From assembly GCA_964517465.1 (NCBI GenBank), contig CAZFEK010000004.1:1-64000 (forward strand): 64,000 nucleotides of DNA. Reading direction: 5' to 3'. Within the stretch, counting starts at the first letter, position 1; every line of letters begins with the position of its first letter. Under the pieces are notes generated by a model, which made no database searches, was not told the DNA's origin, and worked only from the letters and a program-made list of their open reading frames with translations. The stretch is from JACPUX01 sp964517465 (GTDB lineage Bacteria; Pseudomonadota; Gammaproteobacteria; Burkholderiales; Casimicrobiaceae). Both the position numbers and the translations under genes were made by a program. Shown piece by piece: positions 16,758 to 26,274 of the stretch.

Positions 16758-17126
16758 TCCGCCATCGGACAAGCCGGAGCCAAAGAAGGATCGCTTGGCT
16801 ACACTGGCTCGTCCGCAAACGACGAGCAAGCCCTTTTGCCAGCAAGGGGAGTTCCGCTTGCTCATCCCCCAAATTTTTCTCTTCGACTCGAATCTTCTTC
16901 GGAAAGGTGAAGACCAGAGGCTTTGGTGACGAGAGCATTGGCCGCTTCGGGCGATTGGAAATCGCAAAAGGATGTCGGAGTATTTTTTGTCTTGGGCGCC
17001 CACCTGAGCGTGGGCCGCTACTCAGCGCGTAATGCGCCTGCAGCTTCGAAGGAACGCCGCCTTCGGCTATACTCTGGGCCTTGCCGCGCCAGCGCAGCGC
17101 GCGATCGATGAAACCGAGGTTTGCTC
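16758..17126. other. Gene-free stretch
   Basis: 369 bp without a credible gene. I saw no RNA gene or repeat here. The last 80 bp hold the candidate promoter listed separately. Confidence 0.5.
17045..17073 (+). promoter_or_regulatory. Candidate promoter for the small membrane protein
   Basis: TTCGAA, a 17-bp spacer and a good -10 box TATACT (17068-17073) lie about 54 bp before ATG 17127. The -35 box is poor. Confidence 0.35.
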
Positions 17127-17477
17127 ATGCATTTTATGTTCCTGATCCTGGCAATCCTGCTTTATCTGGTTGTTTGGGGTCTTTTCCAGACCAATCCGAA
17201 GGGTGTTCCCAAGAAGAACCTCTTGATCTACAACCTCGTGGTGCTTGTTGTTGCAGCAATCATCGGGCCCCTCGTCGGCTATTATCTCTACCTCGATGCC
17301 GCGGTCGTGAAAGCGCACGAGAAGGGTTTGGCTGCGTACTTGGGCATCATGGCGGGAGGCACGGCATTCCTGATCGTGGTGGCTGCGGCGGGCATGGTGC
17401 GTAATTTGATCGTTTTCCCGCTCTCCAAGCGCCAGGTGGAGGCGCCGGCCAATCCAGGCGAGCCGCCCCAGGCTTGA
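17127..17477 (+). CDS. Small inner-membrane protein, three predicted helices
   Basis: 116 residues with hydrophobic segments at about 2-18 (FMFLILAILLYLVVWGL), 32-54 (LLIYNLVVLVVAAIIGPLVG) and 72-95 (GIMAGGTAFLIVVAAAGM), then a short charged tail. A GAGG 7 nt before ATG 17127 decides the start over the in-frame TTG at 17121. It is convergent with fdhD, whose stop is only 2 bp away. I do not recognise the family. Confidence 0.6.
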   Translation: MHFMFLILAILLYLVVWGLFQTNPKGVPKKNLLIYNLVVLVVAAIIGPLVGYYLYLDAAVVKAHEKGLAAYLGIMAGGTAFLIVVAAAGMVRNLIVFPLSKRQVEAPANPGEPPQA

Positions 17478-17479
17478 GC

Positions 17480-18367
17480 TTAAGCCAGCAGTCGCTGGGG
17501 ATGGGTATAAGCGCTCAAGCGGCCCCCGCGCACGAATCCGCATAGGGTGATGCCGCAGCGCTCGGCGGTCTCGATCGCCAGGGAAGTCGGCGCCGAGATC
17601 GCCGCGACGAGTTCCAGGCCGGCGCGCGCTGCCTTTGCGATCAGCTCCAGGCTGACCCGCCCCGATAACAGCGCGCCGCAACCCGCCTGGAGTTGCCCGG
17701 TGAGCAGCGCCTCGCCGATCACTTTGTCGAGCGCGTTGTGGCGACCCAGGTCTTCGGCCACGGCGATGATTTCGCCTTTCGCATTGAACAATCCGGCGGA
17801 GTGAGTGCCGCCTGTGGCTCGGAAGATCGGCTGTCTGGCTTCCATTTCCGCCATGAGACGCGCCAAGTCGCGCGGATCGAGCCTCAAGGTTGCACCGACG
17901 CGGCCCAGGCCTCCCGCGGGGTCCTGAAGTTCTGAATCGCCGCAGATTCCGCAGGCGCTGGCAACCAGACGCCCGCCGCGCGGCGCGCTCGAAGGGTCGG
18001 AGATCCGGACCTTGAGATGCCCCGGCGCGTCGGCGCACAGGGCCATGCATTGCACTTCGCCAAAATCGCCGACGATGCCCTCGCTCAAAAGAAAACCGGC
18101 GGCCAGGGCCAGGGTGTCGGGCACGCCGCTCTCGCCCAAGAGCCCCTCGGCCGCCGTGTAGGCGCAATGCGCCTCCGGCCCTTGTGCCGCAGTGCGCATG
18201 AGGGTGTAGCGCCCGGCGCCCTCGATTTCGATAAAAAGCGCGGTTTCTTCGACGACCCAGGCATGTTCCTCGATGCTGCGTCCGCCGTGGTGACGCCGCG
18301 CCACGGCAGGCCGCATGCCTCTTGGCGCGTGCGGCGAAGACTTCGGTTTACGCAGCGGCAGGTTCAT
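17480..18367 (-). CDS. fdhD: FdhD sulfurtransferase for formate dehydrogenase-type enzymes
   Basis: FdhD (295 residues) moves sulfur from IscS to the molybdenum bis-MGD cofactor, an essential step for formate dehydrogenases. The conserved cysteine loop ACGICGDSEL is present (family CxxC), as are TGGTHSAGLF and EDLGRHNALDKVIG. It lies 28 bp after the molybdopterin oxidoreductase gene on the same strand, so that enzyme is its likely client. A basic, Pro-rich leader of about 25 residues precedes the domain. Confidence 0.9.
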   Translation of the reverse strand: MNLPLRKPKSSPHAPRGMRPAVARRHHGGRSIEEHAWVVEETALFIEIEGAGRYTLMRTAAQGPEAHCAYTAAEGLLGESGVPDTLALAAGFLLSEGIVGDFGEVQCMALCADAPGHLKVRISDPSSAPRGGRLVASACGICGDSELQDPAGGLGRVGATLRLDPRDLARLMAEMEARQPIFRATGGTHSAGLFNAKGEIIAVAEDLGRHNALDKVIGEALLTGQLQAGCGALLSGRVSLELIAKAARAGLELVAAISAPTSLAIETAERCGITLCGFVRGGRLSAYTHPQRLLA

Positions 18368-18395
18368 GGTGTGCGGGGCTTGGCGAGTTCGCCCT

Positions 18396-21140
18396 TCAAG
18401 CCGCCAAGCGCTTCAATTGCACCCGCACGATGTCGGCGCCCGAGCCGGTGGCGTCGGTGAGTTCTATGGACATCGGGGCGATGGCGTTGAGGCTGGGCGC
18501 GTTCATGTCTTTGGCGTAGGGGGTGGCCCAGTGCTGGAACTGGCCGACGATGAGCAAGGTATCGGGCCGTATGCCCTGGGCGACGATGGCCGCACCGCGG
18601 GTGCTGCCGATCGCCGAGCTGAGTTCGACCTGGTCCCCTTCTTCGATCCCCAGGCGTTCGGCGGTTTGGGCGTTGATCATCACGCCACAGTGACCACGCA
18701 CATTACGCGAAAGTTCATCCATGAGCTGAATGGCGACATTGCCGCCCGAGTGGTATTGCATGCTCTTGGTGGCCAGCAGCCAGAAGGGAAAGTCCTTGGG
18801 ATCGCGACCGCGGGCCTTGAGGTCGTCGTCCCACATGCCCGGAAAGTCGTGCCACACCGGTAGCGGCTGGTACTCGTCGAGCTGGCGGTTCCACCATTCC
18901 ACGCCGACTTCGTGCAACCGGTTGCCCAGCTCCTGGCCGGCGCGGAACAGGCGCTCCTGGTAGGGCAGCTCGAAGCGCAGGCCCTGGTCTTTCAGCGTCG
19001 GATAGAGATACCAGCCCTTGCGCGAATAGGGCCGGGTCATCAGGCCGTGCTCCTTGAACCAGTCGAGGTCATGCACTTCGGCGCCGTCCGAGAGGTGATG
19101 GCTCGCGGCCTTGCAGGCGGCGTTCCAGACTTCGTCGACGCTGTGCACTTCATTTTCGCTCAGGGCGTAATCGAAGCCTTCGCCTTTGAGCGGCACACCG
19201 GTGGCGCCACGGTTGACGGCGGCGTTGTAGGGTTCCAGCAGGTCGGCGCGGCGCGCGATTTCGGTGGCGATCCAGGTGAAGTCGCGCGCTTCGCCCTGGG
19301 GCGCAACGGCGGGCTGGCGCAACACGAAACCTTCATGCGTCCAGTACTGCTCCATGAATTTGGTTTTGCCCAGGCGGATGAGCTGCGTGGCTTCGAGGTC
19401 GGTGGCCTCGGGCAGCAAGATGTCGGCCATGTGGTTGGTTTCATCGTGGGTGAAAGCGACACACACGGTGAAAGGAAAACGCGCCATGGTCTCGACCACG
19501 CTGTCGGTATCCCAGAACGAGATCGAAGGATTGGTGCGATAGGCGAACCACATCTCCGGCATCGTCGGTGCGGGCCAGTTCTGGGGCACCTTCTGCTGGA
19601 ACATCCAGGCCAGGTGGGTGGGCCCCAGCGCCTGGCTCCAGGCGCCGTTGTTGCCCACCAGCGGCACCAGCGAGCGATGGGCGTTGCGGCTGGTCGGCCG
19701 GCGCGTCCACTTCTCGCGCGAGGTCGGGTTGAGGTTGTTGGCCATGAAGCCATCAGGCCCCGGGGTGACGCTCTGGTGGCGGTTGTCGTGCGGCTTGTTG
19801 ATGCGCACCGTGGTGCCCAGGGTGCCGCCCGGTACTTCCAGCGCACCCACCAGCACCGCCAGCATGGTGCGCGACCAGCAGCATTCGAACGCGCCCCAGC
19901 CATTGTTGACGGTCTTACCCAGGGTCACCGAGACCGGACGGAAAGGCAGCCGTTCGCCATCGACTTCGACCGTCTCGCCGACGCAGGCGTGGTCGAGGTA
20001 TTCACCGGCGACGCGGCGGATCACCGCGGCGGGCGCCTCGCAAATGGCTTCGGCCCATTCGGGGCGGTACTGCTTCATGTGTTCGGCGAGGCGCGTGAAG
20101 GCGGTGGCGCCTTCGACCTGTTCGTAGTCCCATTGCTGCTGGTCAGCGCCCAACTCCAGCGCATGGATGACCGCGAAGCGCCCCTCGAGCGCGGGCACCA
20201 CACCCGGCGCGTCGAAGCACACCGCCTTGTGCGCCACGCTGTCCCAGACCAGAGGCTTGCCGCTGGCCGGGTCGCGCAAATAGAAACCCTGGGGTCCGAC
20301 GAGGTAGGGCGAGGACGTTCGGTCGCGCAGGAATTCGAGGTCCAGGCGCTCGCGTGGATGCTCATGCAGCATCACGTGGATCATGGCGAACATGAAAGCC
20401 GGGTCGGTCTTGGGCTTGATCGGAATCCACTCCGCCGAAGCGGCGGCGGTCACCGAAAGATGGGGCTCGATCTGCACGCGTTTGGCGCCGCGGATGCGCG
20501 CATCGGCATGCCGTGCGACCGCACACACGCCGCCGGTGACTTCGACATTGGCGCCGAAGGAGACGATGTAGCGCGCATGGGGCGTATCGGCCGACACGGT
20601 GAAGGCCCGATGCCAGAATTCGCCATAGAGGTGTTCGGAGTGTACGCACTTCACGCCCTGGCCCGAGCCAAAGCTGTAGTCGATGGCGCCCCAGGCGGCG
20701 AGAAAGGCGGGAAAGGTGCCCATGTAATTGGCGGGCGTGCCGCCGTGCCCAAAGGTGGCCGCGAGACGGGGCAGGCCGGCTTCGTCCAGCACCCCCTTGG
20801 CGCGGATTTCGCGCAGCTTGGTCGCCACGATGTCGAGCGCCTCGTCCCAGGAGATGCGCACCCAGCCGGGGTCCTGATCGCGCCCCTTCTTGGGGTTGCC
20901 GCGCTTCATCGGGTGCAGCACGCGGCCGGGATGGTAAGTTTTCTGCACCAGGCCATAGGCCTTGACGCAGGGCTTGCCATCACCCGGGTGTATGCCCTTG
21001 CCGCTGAAATTGGGCCCAATTTCGGTGACCACACCATCTTTGACTTTGACGCTCAGCAAGTCGGGGCCGGAAACGCAGTTATAGCAATAAGTGGGAACCC
21101 AGCGTTCCTGGGCAGGCTTTGATGGGGTGGCAGTGTTCAT
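18396..21140 (-). CDS. Molybdopterin oxidoreductase of the DMSO reductase superfamily
   Basis: A 914-residue bis-MGD enzyme with no twin-arginine signal, so probably cytoplasmic. The N terminus should bind an Fe-S cluster: C19, C22 (CYNC) and C58 (KPCVKAYG) are present, but the third cysteine expected about four residues after C22 is absent (VSGPD). The molybdenum-site region around KCVHSEHLYGEFWHRAF offers a cysteine. Later come HMADILLPEATDLE and the C-terminal domain (YHSGGNVAIQ, MINAQTAERLGIEEGDQVEL). From memory the N terminus recalls PadB of phenylacetyl-CoA:acceptor oxidoreductase, but no PadC or PadD partner is nearby. FdhD follows. Substrate unknown. Confidence 0.83.
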   Translation of the reverse strand: MNTATPSKPAQERWVPTYCYNCVSGPDLLSVKVKDGVVTEIGPNFSGKGIHPGDGKPCVKAYGLVQKTYHPGRVLHPMKRGNPKKGRDQDPGWVRISWDEALDIVATKLREIRAKGVLDEAGLPRLAATFGHGGTPANYMGTFPAFLAAWGAIDYSFGSGQGVKCVHSEHLYGEFWHRAFTVSADTPHARYIVSFGANVEVTGGVCAVARHADARIRGAKRVQIEPHLSVTAAASAEWIPIKPKTDPAFMFAMIHVMLHEHPRERLDLEFLRDRTSSPYLVGPQGFYLRDPASGKPLVWDSVAHKAVCFDAPGVVPALEGRFAVIHALELGADQQQWDYEQVEGATAFTRLAEHMKQYRPEWAEAICEAPAAVIRRVAGEYLDHACVGETVEVDGERLPFRPVSVTLGKTVNNGWGAFECCWSRTMLAVLVGALEVPGGTLGTTVRINKPHDNRHQSVTPGPDGFMANNLNPTSREKWTRRPTSRNAHRSLVPLVGNNGAWSQALGPTHLAWMFQQKVPQNWPAPTMPEMWFAYRTNPSISFWDTDSVVETMARFPFTVCVAFTHDETNHMADILLPEATDLEATQLIRLGKTKFMEQYWTHEGFVLRQPAVAPQGEARDFTWIATEIARRADLLEPYNAAVNRGATGVPLKGEGFDYALSENEVHSVDEVWNAACKAASHHLSDGAEVHDLDWFKEHGLMTRPYSRKGWYLYPTLKDQGLRFELPYQERLFRAGQELGNRLHEVGVEWWNRQLDEYQPLPVWHDFPGMWDDDLKARGRDPKDFPFWLLATKSMQYHSGGNVAIQLMDELSRNVRGHCGVMINAQTAERLGIEEGDQVELSSAIGSTRGAAIVAQGIRPDTLLIVGQFQHWATPYAKDMNAPSLNAIAPMSIELTDATGSGADIVRVQLKRLAA

Positions 21141-21205
21141 GGCGGTGTTTCGAGCTGGGCGGCGGGCGCGAGTCCACGCCAAACCCATAGACGGAGAATG
21201 GGCAC

Positions 21206-21234
21206 ATTATTTGATACACAACCGGCGAAGTCAA
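21206..21234 (-). promoter_or_regulatory. Promoter for the molybdoenzyme-fdhD operon
   Basis: TTGACT (21234-21229), a 17-bp spacer and AATAAT (21211-21206) on the minus strand, about 60 bp before ATG 21140. An inverted pair TGATACA/TGTATCA (21212-21218 and 21245-21251) brackets the -35 box and could be an operator. Confidence 0.45.
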
Positions 21235-21379
21235 GGCCGCGCTCTGTATCATTAGAGCAATTTTTCGCCTCCTTTTCCCCGCTCGCCGCAGGAAGCGGCG
21301 CGCCATCGACCAGAGGCCCCCGGCGCAGCGCTTTCGGATAGAATGAACGCCCCCCGCTTTGCGCAGGAACCTTCCGATC

Positions 21380-22672
21380 ATGGTGCCCCGCCTGACCACA
21401 GCGCTTACTGGACCGCTCCAGGCCCTCGAAGCCAAAATCCTCGCCTCCACCCCCGAGATCGAGCGCTGGCTGCGCACCCAGTGGGCCGAGCACACCGTGC
21501 CCTTCTATTCCTCGGTGGACCTGCGCAACAGCGGTTTCAAGCTCGCGCCGGTGGACACCAATCTCTTCCCGGGCGGGTTCAACAATCTCAACCCGGATTT
21601 CCTGCCCCTCTGTGTGCAGGCGACCATGAATGCGGTGGCGCAATTCTGTTGCGCGGCGCGCGGCGTGTTGCTGATTCCGGAGAATCACACTCGCAACCTT
21701 TTTTATCTCAAGAACGTGGCGACGCTGCGCAACATCCTTCGCCAGGCCGGTATGGCGGTGAGGATAGGAAGCCTCATCCCGGATCTCACCGAACCAACCA
21801 CGGTTGAGCTTCCCGATGGCGAACAAGTGCTCTTGGAGCCGATCGTGCGCCAAGGCCGGCGCCTGACCCTGCCCGGTTTCGACCCCTGCGCGGTGCTGCT
21901 CAATAATGACCTCTCCGCTGGAGTGCCGCCGATTTTGCAGGGCTTGGACCAAGATGTCGTGCCGCCGCTCCATGCCGGCTGGACCACGCGGCGCAAATCC
22001 CGGCATTTTGCCGCCTACGACCGGGTGGCCAGTGAATTCGCGGCGCTCATCGATGTAGACCCCTGGACCATCAATCCCTTTTTCGGCGTTTGCGCCGAGG
22101 TCGATTTCCAAAACCACGCCGGCGAGGAGTGTTTGGCCGCCAATGTCGATTTCCTGCTCGGCCGCATCGGCGCCAAATACCGCGAATACGGAATCGACGA
22201 AAAACCTTTTGTCATCGTCAAGGCAGATGCGGGCACCTATGGCATGGGCATCATGACGGTGCGCGACGCCAGCGAGGTGAAAGGACTCAACCGCAAGCAG
22301 CGCAACAAGATGGCGGTGGTGAAGGAAGGCCTGGAAGTGAACCAGGTGATCATTCAAGAAGGCGTTTACACCTTTGAAACCCTGCGCGAAGCGATCGCCG
22401 AACCGGTGGTCTATATGATCGACCGCTACGTCGTCGGCGGTTTCTATCGCGTGCACACGGCGCGAGGCAAAGACGAAAACCTCAATGCGCCGGGCATGCA
22501 GTTCGAGCCCTTGGCCTTTGCGGCGCCTTGTCAGCCGGACCTCAGCGGTCCGCCCGGTTGTCCGCCCAACCGCTTCTATGCCTACGGCGTGGTGGCCCGC
22601 TTGGCCATGCTCGCAGCGGCGCTGGAGTTGGAGGAAATGCACGCGGAAACCGAGGAGGGCGTGCCGGCCTAG
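21380..22672 (+). CDS. gshA: Glutamate-cysteine ligase (proteobacterial GshA type)
   Basis: First enzyme of glutathione synthesis, joining Glu and Cys with ATP. The 430-residue sequence belongs to the proteobacterial type first described from Acidithiobacillus (TIGR02049, from memory), not the E. coli type. Recognisable blocks are YSSVDLRNSGFKLAPVDTNL, FPGGFNNLNP, the ATP-grasp-like KADAGTYGMGIMTV and YMIDRYVVGGFYRVH. ATG 21380 has AGGAA 11 nt upstream. A TTG at 21359 is the alternative. It is convergent with xerC and no gshB is adjacent. Confidence 0.9.
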   Translation: MVPRLTTALTGPLQALEAKILASTPEIERWLRTQWAEHTVPFYSSVDLRNSGFKLAPVDTNLFPGGFNNLNPDFLPLCVQATMNAVAQFCCAARGVLLIPENHTRNLFYLKNVATLRNILRQAGMAVRIGSLIPDLTEPTTVELPDGEQVLLEPIVRQGRRLTLPGFDPCAVLLNNDLSAGVPPILQGLDQDVVPPLHAGWTTRRKSRHFAAYDRVASEFAALIDVDPWTINPFFGVCAEVDFQNHAGEECLAANVDFLLGRIGAKYREYGIDEKPFVIVKADAGTYGMGIMTVRDASEVKGLNRKQRNKMAVVKEGLEVNQVIIQEGVYTFETLREAIAEPVVYMIDRYVVGGFYRVHTARGKDENLNAPGMQFEPLAFAAPCQPDLSGPPGCPPNRFYAYGVVARLAMLAAALELEEMHAETEEGVPA

Positions 22673-22703
22673 GTGCTGCGGCGAGCGAGCACTCCCTTGC
22701 CGC

Positions 22704-23603
22704 TCACCGCTTCTTCGCCCGCGGATGCGCCTGGTCGTAGATCTGGGCGAGGTATTGGAAATCGAGATGGGTGTAGATCTGCGTCGAAGCGATGCTGGCA
22801 TGGCCCAGCATTTCTTGAACGGCGCGCAGGTCGCCGCTCGATTGCAGCAAGTGCGAGGCGAAGGAGTGGCGCAAGACGTGCGGATGCACGTGGCGAGCCA
22901 AGCCCTGTTGCCGCGCGAGCATCGCCAGACGGCTTTGGATGCTGCGCACGCTCAGGCGCCGGCCGCTGCTCGCCACGAACAGAGCCCGGGCATCGACTCG
23001 GGGAATAGCCGAGCGTTCTACCAGCCAGGTTTGCAGCGCTTCCGAGGCCAGGGAACCCAAGGGCACGATGCGCTCTTTGGCGCCTTTTCCCCAAACGCGC
23101 ACCTCTCCCTGAGCGAAATCGATCGCTTGCAGATCGAGGCTCGCCAATTCCGACACGCGAAGTCCCGAAGAATAGAGCAGCTCGCACATGGCGCGGTCGC
23201 GCGCGCTGAGCTTGCCTTCGGCCTCGATTTCCATGAGCTTCGCCGCTTCGTCCGGCGAGAGCGCATTGGGCAAGTGTTTGGGAGACTTCGGCGCCCTCAG
23301 CCCGGCGCAGGGGTCGGCCGAAAAGCCGGGCTGGGTCTCTGCCAGATAGCGAAAGAAAGCACGCCAACCCGAGAGCATGCGCGCCAAGCTTTTGCCTGAC
23401 AGCCCTTGGGTATGCAGCGCGGCCAGCGCGCGGCGCAGCGCCAAAGCATCCACCCCGGCCCAGGGCAACTCGCCCACGACACGGCGCAATTCGGCGAGGT
23501 CGCGCAGATACGCAGCGCGGGTGCGTGGCGAGGCGTGCGCCGCCAAATGCGAAGCAAACGCGGCGATCAGCGGATCGGGTCGATGATCGCCGTCGCCGCT
23601 CAC
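22704..23603 (-). CDS. xerC: Tyrosine recombinase XerC
   Basis: XerC resolves chromosome dimers at dif together with XerD. 299 residues with the N-terminal SAM-like core-binding domain and all catalytic residues: Arg in SSGLRVSELASL, Lys in GKGAKER, HxxR in HVLRHSFASHLL, His in LGHASI and the tyrosine in STQIYTHLD. It is the last gene of a dapF-DUF484-xerC block, and its ATG is 1 bp after the DUF484 stop. The genomic setting marks it as chromosomal XerC and not an element integrase. Confidence 0.93.
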   Translation of the reverse strand: MSGDGDHRPDPLIAAFASHLAAHASPRTRAAYLRDLAELRRVVGELPWAGVDALALRRALAALHTQGLSGKSLARMLSGWRAFFRYLAETQPGFSADPCAGLRAPKSPKHLPNALSPDEAAKLMEIEAEGKLSARDRAMCELLYSSGLRVSELASLDLQAIDFAQGEVRVWGKGAKERIVPLGSLASEALQTWLVERSAIPRVDARALFVASSGRRLSVRSIQSRLAMLARQQGLARHVHPHVLRHSFASHLLQSSGDLRAVQEMLGHASIASTQIYTHLDFQYLAQIYDQAHPRAKKR

Positions 23604-23604
23604 A

Positions 23605-24264
23605 TCAATCGGCTTTGAGGAAGCGCTGGAAACTCATGCTGGCCAGCTCACCCAAGCGCGTGAGATAAAGCGTGCCGATTTCCGCATAGAAGCGGTTGGG
23701 GTCCGAGCTGCCCAAAACCAAAAGGCCGAAGGTCGAGCGCGTGCGCAGCGGCACCAGGGCATAGGAACTGGCTTCGGGTGTGCCCACCCAGGCCATGACC
23801 TCGGCCGGCGGCTCCGTGCCGCAATAGGGCTGGCCCATGGTGGCTGCGTAATCGCGCAGTTCCGGGGTAACCGGATCAAGGGACGCGAGGTGTACGTCTT
23901 TGATTGGCTGGGCCCAGAGCCGCAGGCCCACGTAGGGCACGGAAAAATCCTCCCAAAGGCTGTGCTCGAGCACCTGCACCGAAGTGGCGATGTCCGGCGC
24001 GGCGATGGTGGCCAGCGTCAGCCGATGCATCTTTTCGCTCAAGGTATCGTTCTCGGAACCGAACTTCACCAGTTGCGTGAGCTTGCCCTCGAGCTGCCTG
24101 GTGCGTTCGCGCAAGGCGAGAATCTGGCGCTCGGCCAGCGGAATGGCGCGGCCATCGTGAGGATGCGGGAGCGAGATTTCTCCCAGCAACTCGGGATGGC
24201 TCTCGAAGAACTCGGGGTGAGTCTTCAGATATTCGGCAACGCTGTCCGCGTCGAGTGGGCTCAT
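23605..24264 (-). CDS. DUF484 (GAF-like) protein
   Basis: 219 residues. The N terminus VAEYLKTHPEFFESHPELLGEISLPH followed by a coiled-coil stretch and a GAF-like domain (YALVPLRTRSTFGLLVLGSSDPNRF) is the DUF484 pattern. The gene lies between dapF and xerC in many proteobacteria. AAGGAG precedes ATG 24264, only 3 nt after the dapF stop. Function is not established. Confidence 0.85.
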   Translation of the reverse strand: MSPLDADSVAEYLKTHPEFFESHPELLGEISLPHPHDGRAIPLAERQILALRERTRQLEGKLTQLVKFGSENDTLSEKMHRLTLATIAAPDIATSVQVLEHSLWEDFSVPYVGLRLWAQPIKDVHLASLDPVTPELRDYAATMGQPYCGTEPPAEVMAWVGTPEASSYALVPLRTRSTFGLLVLGSSDPNRFYAEIGTLYLTRLGELASMSFQRFLKAD

Positions 24265-24267
24265 CGA

Positions 24268-25110
24268 TTAGTCTCCTTGCGGCCATTGGCCTTCGAATAC
24301 AGTTTCCGCCGGGCCGGTCATGAACACCGGCGCACCGGCTCCCCCCCAGGCGATCAAAAGGCGTCCGCCGCGGGTTTCGACGCACACCGGCGACGCGAGG
24401 CGCCCCCAACGCAGGCCCGCCACCGCCGCCGCGCAGGCGCCGGTGCCACAAGCCAAGGTCTCTCCGACGCCGCGTTCGTAAACCCGGAGGCGGATCCGCT
24501 GGCGGTCGACGATTTGCATGAAGCCCGCGTTGACGCGCCTGGGAAAACACGGGTGGGTTTCGATCGCCGCGCCCAGGGTTGCGACCGGGGCAGCGTCGAT
24601 GTCGGCGACGATTTGCACGGCATGGGGGTTGCCCATCGACAGCGCAGCGATGTCCAAGACGGCTCCGTTCACCTCCAGCCTGTAGGTCTCGGCCTCACGC
24701 TCGGCCAGAAAGGGGATTTCGGCGGGGGCAAAGCGCGGCACGCCCATATCCACCGTCACCTCGCCATCGGCTTCGAGCCGCGGCACGATGATGCCCGAGG
24801 CGGTTTCGACGCGAATCTCGGTCTTGTCGGTGAGGCCCTGCTCGCGCACGAAGCGCACGAAGCAACGGGCACCATTGCCGCATTGCTCGACCTCGCCGCC
24901 ATCGGCATTGAAGATGCGATAGCGAAAGTCGACTCCAGGCGTGGGGCTCGCCTCCACCAGCAGCACTTGGTCGCAGCCCACGCCCAAGCGCCGATCGGCG
25001 ATGCGGCGCAGCTCCTCGGGACCTAGTTCCACTCGCTGGCGCACGCCATCGAAGACCACGAAATCGTTGCCGAGACCGTGCATCTTGGTGAAGCGTAGGG
25101 GCGGCGCCAT
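24268..25110 (-). CDS. dapF: Diaminopimelate epimerase
   Basis: Converts LL- to meso-diaminopimelate for lysine and peptidoglycan synthesis. 280 residues with both catalytic cysteines in their motifs: EQCGNGARCF and ACGTGACAAA. Start ATG 25110 fits the family N terminus (LRFTKMHGLGNDFVV). Nine residues of open frame upstream look non-coding. First gene of the dapF-DUF484-xerC operon. Confidence 0.95.
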   Translation of the reverse strand: MAPPLRFTKMHGLGNDFVVFDGVRQRVELGPEELRRIADRRLGVGCDQVLLVEASPTPGVDFRYRIFNADGGEVEQCGNGARCFVRFVREQGLTDKTEIRVETASGIIVPRLEADGEVTVDMGVPRFAPAEIPFLAEREAETYRLEVNGAVLDIAALSMGNPHAVQIVADIDAAPVATLGAAIETHPCFPRRVNAGFMQIVDRQRIRLRVYERGVGETLACGTGACAAAVAGLRWGRLASPVCVETRGGRLLIAWGGAGAPVFMTGPAETVFEGQWPQGD

Positions 25111-25224
25111 GGGGCTGTTCGGCTCGGGAAAGCCCAAAGTTAACAGCGCCGGGCGACGCTGGCAAGGGTTGCGGCATGCGGCAGCTCTCGGCGCGCTCCG
25201 AGGGGCAAAGGTGGCGTACGTGCT

Positions 25225-26220
25225 TCAGGTCACCTCGGTTTGCGTGCCGGTCTTCGCTTGCGACTGTCGCGCTTCCTTACGCAGCGAGAGCACGATCGAC
25301 GTGGCGATGATCGCCGCGACCACGCCCAACGACAACAGCACCGGAATCTTGATGAGATCGATCAGTACCATCTTCGTGCCGACGAAGATCAGCACCATCG
25401 CCAGGCCGTATTTGAGCAAGGTGAAACGGTCGGCCATGTCCGCGAGCAGGAAATACATGGCGCGCAAGCCCAGAATGGCGAAGATGTTCGAAGTGAGTAC
25501 GATGAAAGGATCGGTGGTGATGGCGAAGATCGCCGGAATCGAATCCACCGCGAAGATGAGGTCGCTCAGTTCCACCAGCACCAGCACCAGAAAGAGCGGA
25601 GTGGCATAGCGCAGGTACTTGCCGCCCTCATTGAGCCTTACGAAGAAGCGCTCCCCATGCAAGGTGTCGGTCACTTTCATGTGCCCGCGAATCCAGCGTA
25701 GCACCGGGTTGTTGGCGAGATCGGGTTGTTCGTCGGCGAACCACCACATCTTGATGCCGGTGAACAGCAGGAAGGCGCCGAAGACGTAGAGCAGCCAATG
25801 GAATTTGGCGATCAGCCACACGCCGGCGAAGATCATGAGGGTGCGCAGCACGATCGCCCCCAGCACCCCCAGAACCAGCACCCGCTTCTGCAGTTCCTGA
25901 GGCACGGCGAAAAAGGAGAAGAGCAGCAGCCAGACGAAGACATTGTCCACCGCCAGGGACTTTTCGATGAGATAGCCGGTGATGAACTCCAGGGTCTTTT
26001 CGTTGGCGACTTCCCGCCCGGCGCTGCCCTCGAGATACCACCACAAGGCGCCGGCAAAGGCGAAGGATAGACCCACCCACACCACCGACCAGCTCGCCGC
26101 CTCGCGAAAACTCACCCGGTGACGCTTGCCGCCGCCCACGAGAAACAAGTCGACGCACAACATCACCAGGACGATGGCGAAGAAGCCCGTCCACATCCAC
26201 CAGGTACCTATCGATTCCAT
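25225..26220 (-). CDS. TerC/Alx-family membrane protein, probable manganese exporter
   Basis: An integral inner-membrane protein of 331 residues with about nine hydrophobic helices. The TerC signatures are EKSLAVDNVFVWLLLFSFF and VELSDLIFAVDSIPAIFAIT, with intramembrane acidic residues for metal. Members such as Alx and MeeF export Mn2+ or load exported enzymes. ATG 26220 was preferred over in-frame upstream starts because the homologous region begins there. The leader carries a yybP-ykoY Mn2+ riboswitch and a terminator, direct support for manganese as the signal. Monocistronic. Confidence 0.9.
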   Translation of the reverse strand: MESIGTWWMWTGFFAIVLVMLCVDLFLVGGGKRHRVSFREAASWSVVWVGLSFAFAGALWWYLEGSAGREVANEKTLEFITGYLIEKSLAVDNVFVWLLLFSFFAVPQELQKRVLVLGVLGAIVLRTLMIFAGVWLIAKFHWLLYVFGAFLLFTGIKMWWFADEQPDLANNPVLRWIRGHMKVTDTLHGERFFVRLNEGGKYLRYATPLFLVLVLVELSDLIFAVDSIPAIFAITTDPFIVLTSNIFAILGLRAMYFLLADMADRFTLLKYGLAMVLIFVGTKMVLIDLIKIPVLLSLGVVAAIIATSIVLSLRKEARQSQAKTGTQTEVT

Positions 26221-26274
26221 GCCCAGCACTCCTTGTCGTTTCAGTCGTGCCTTTGCTCGGGGTGGCTTGCACCC

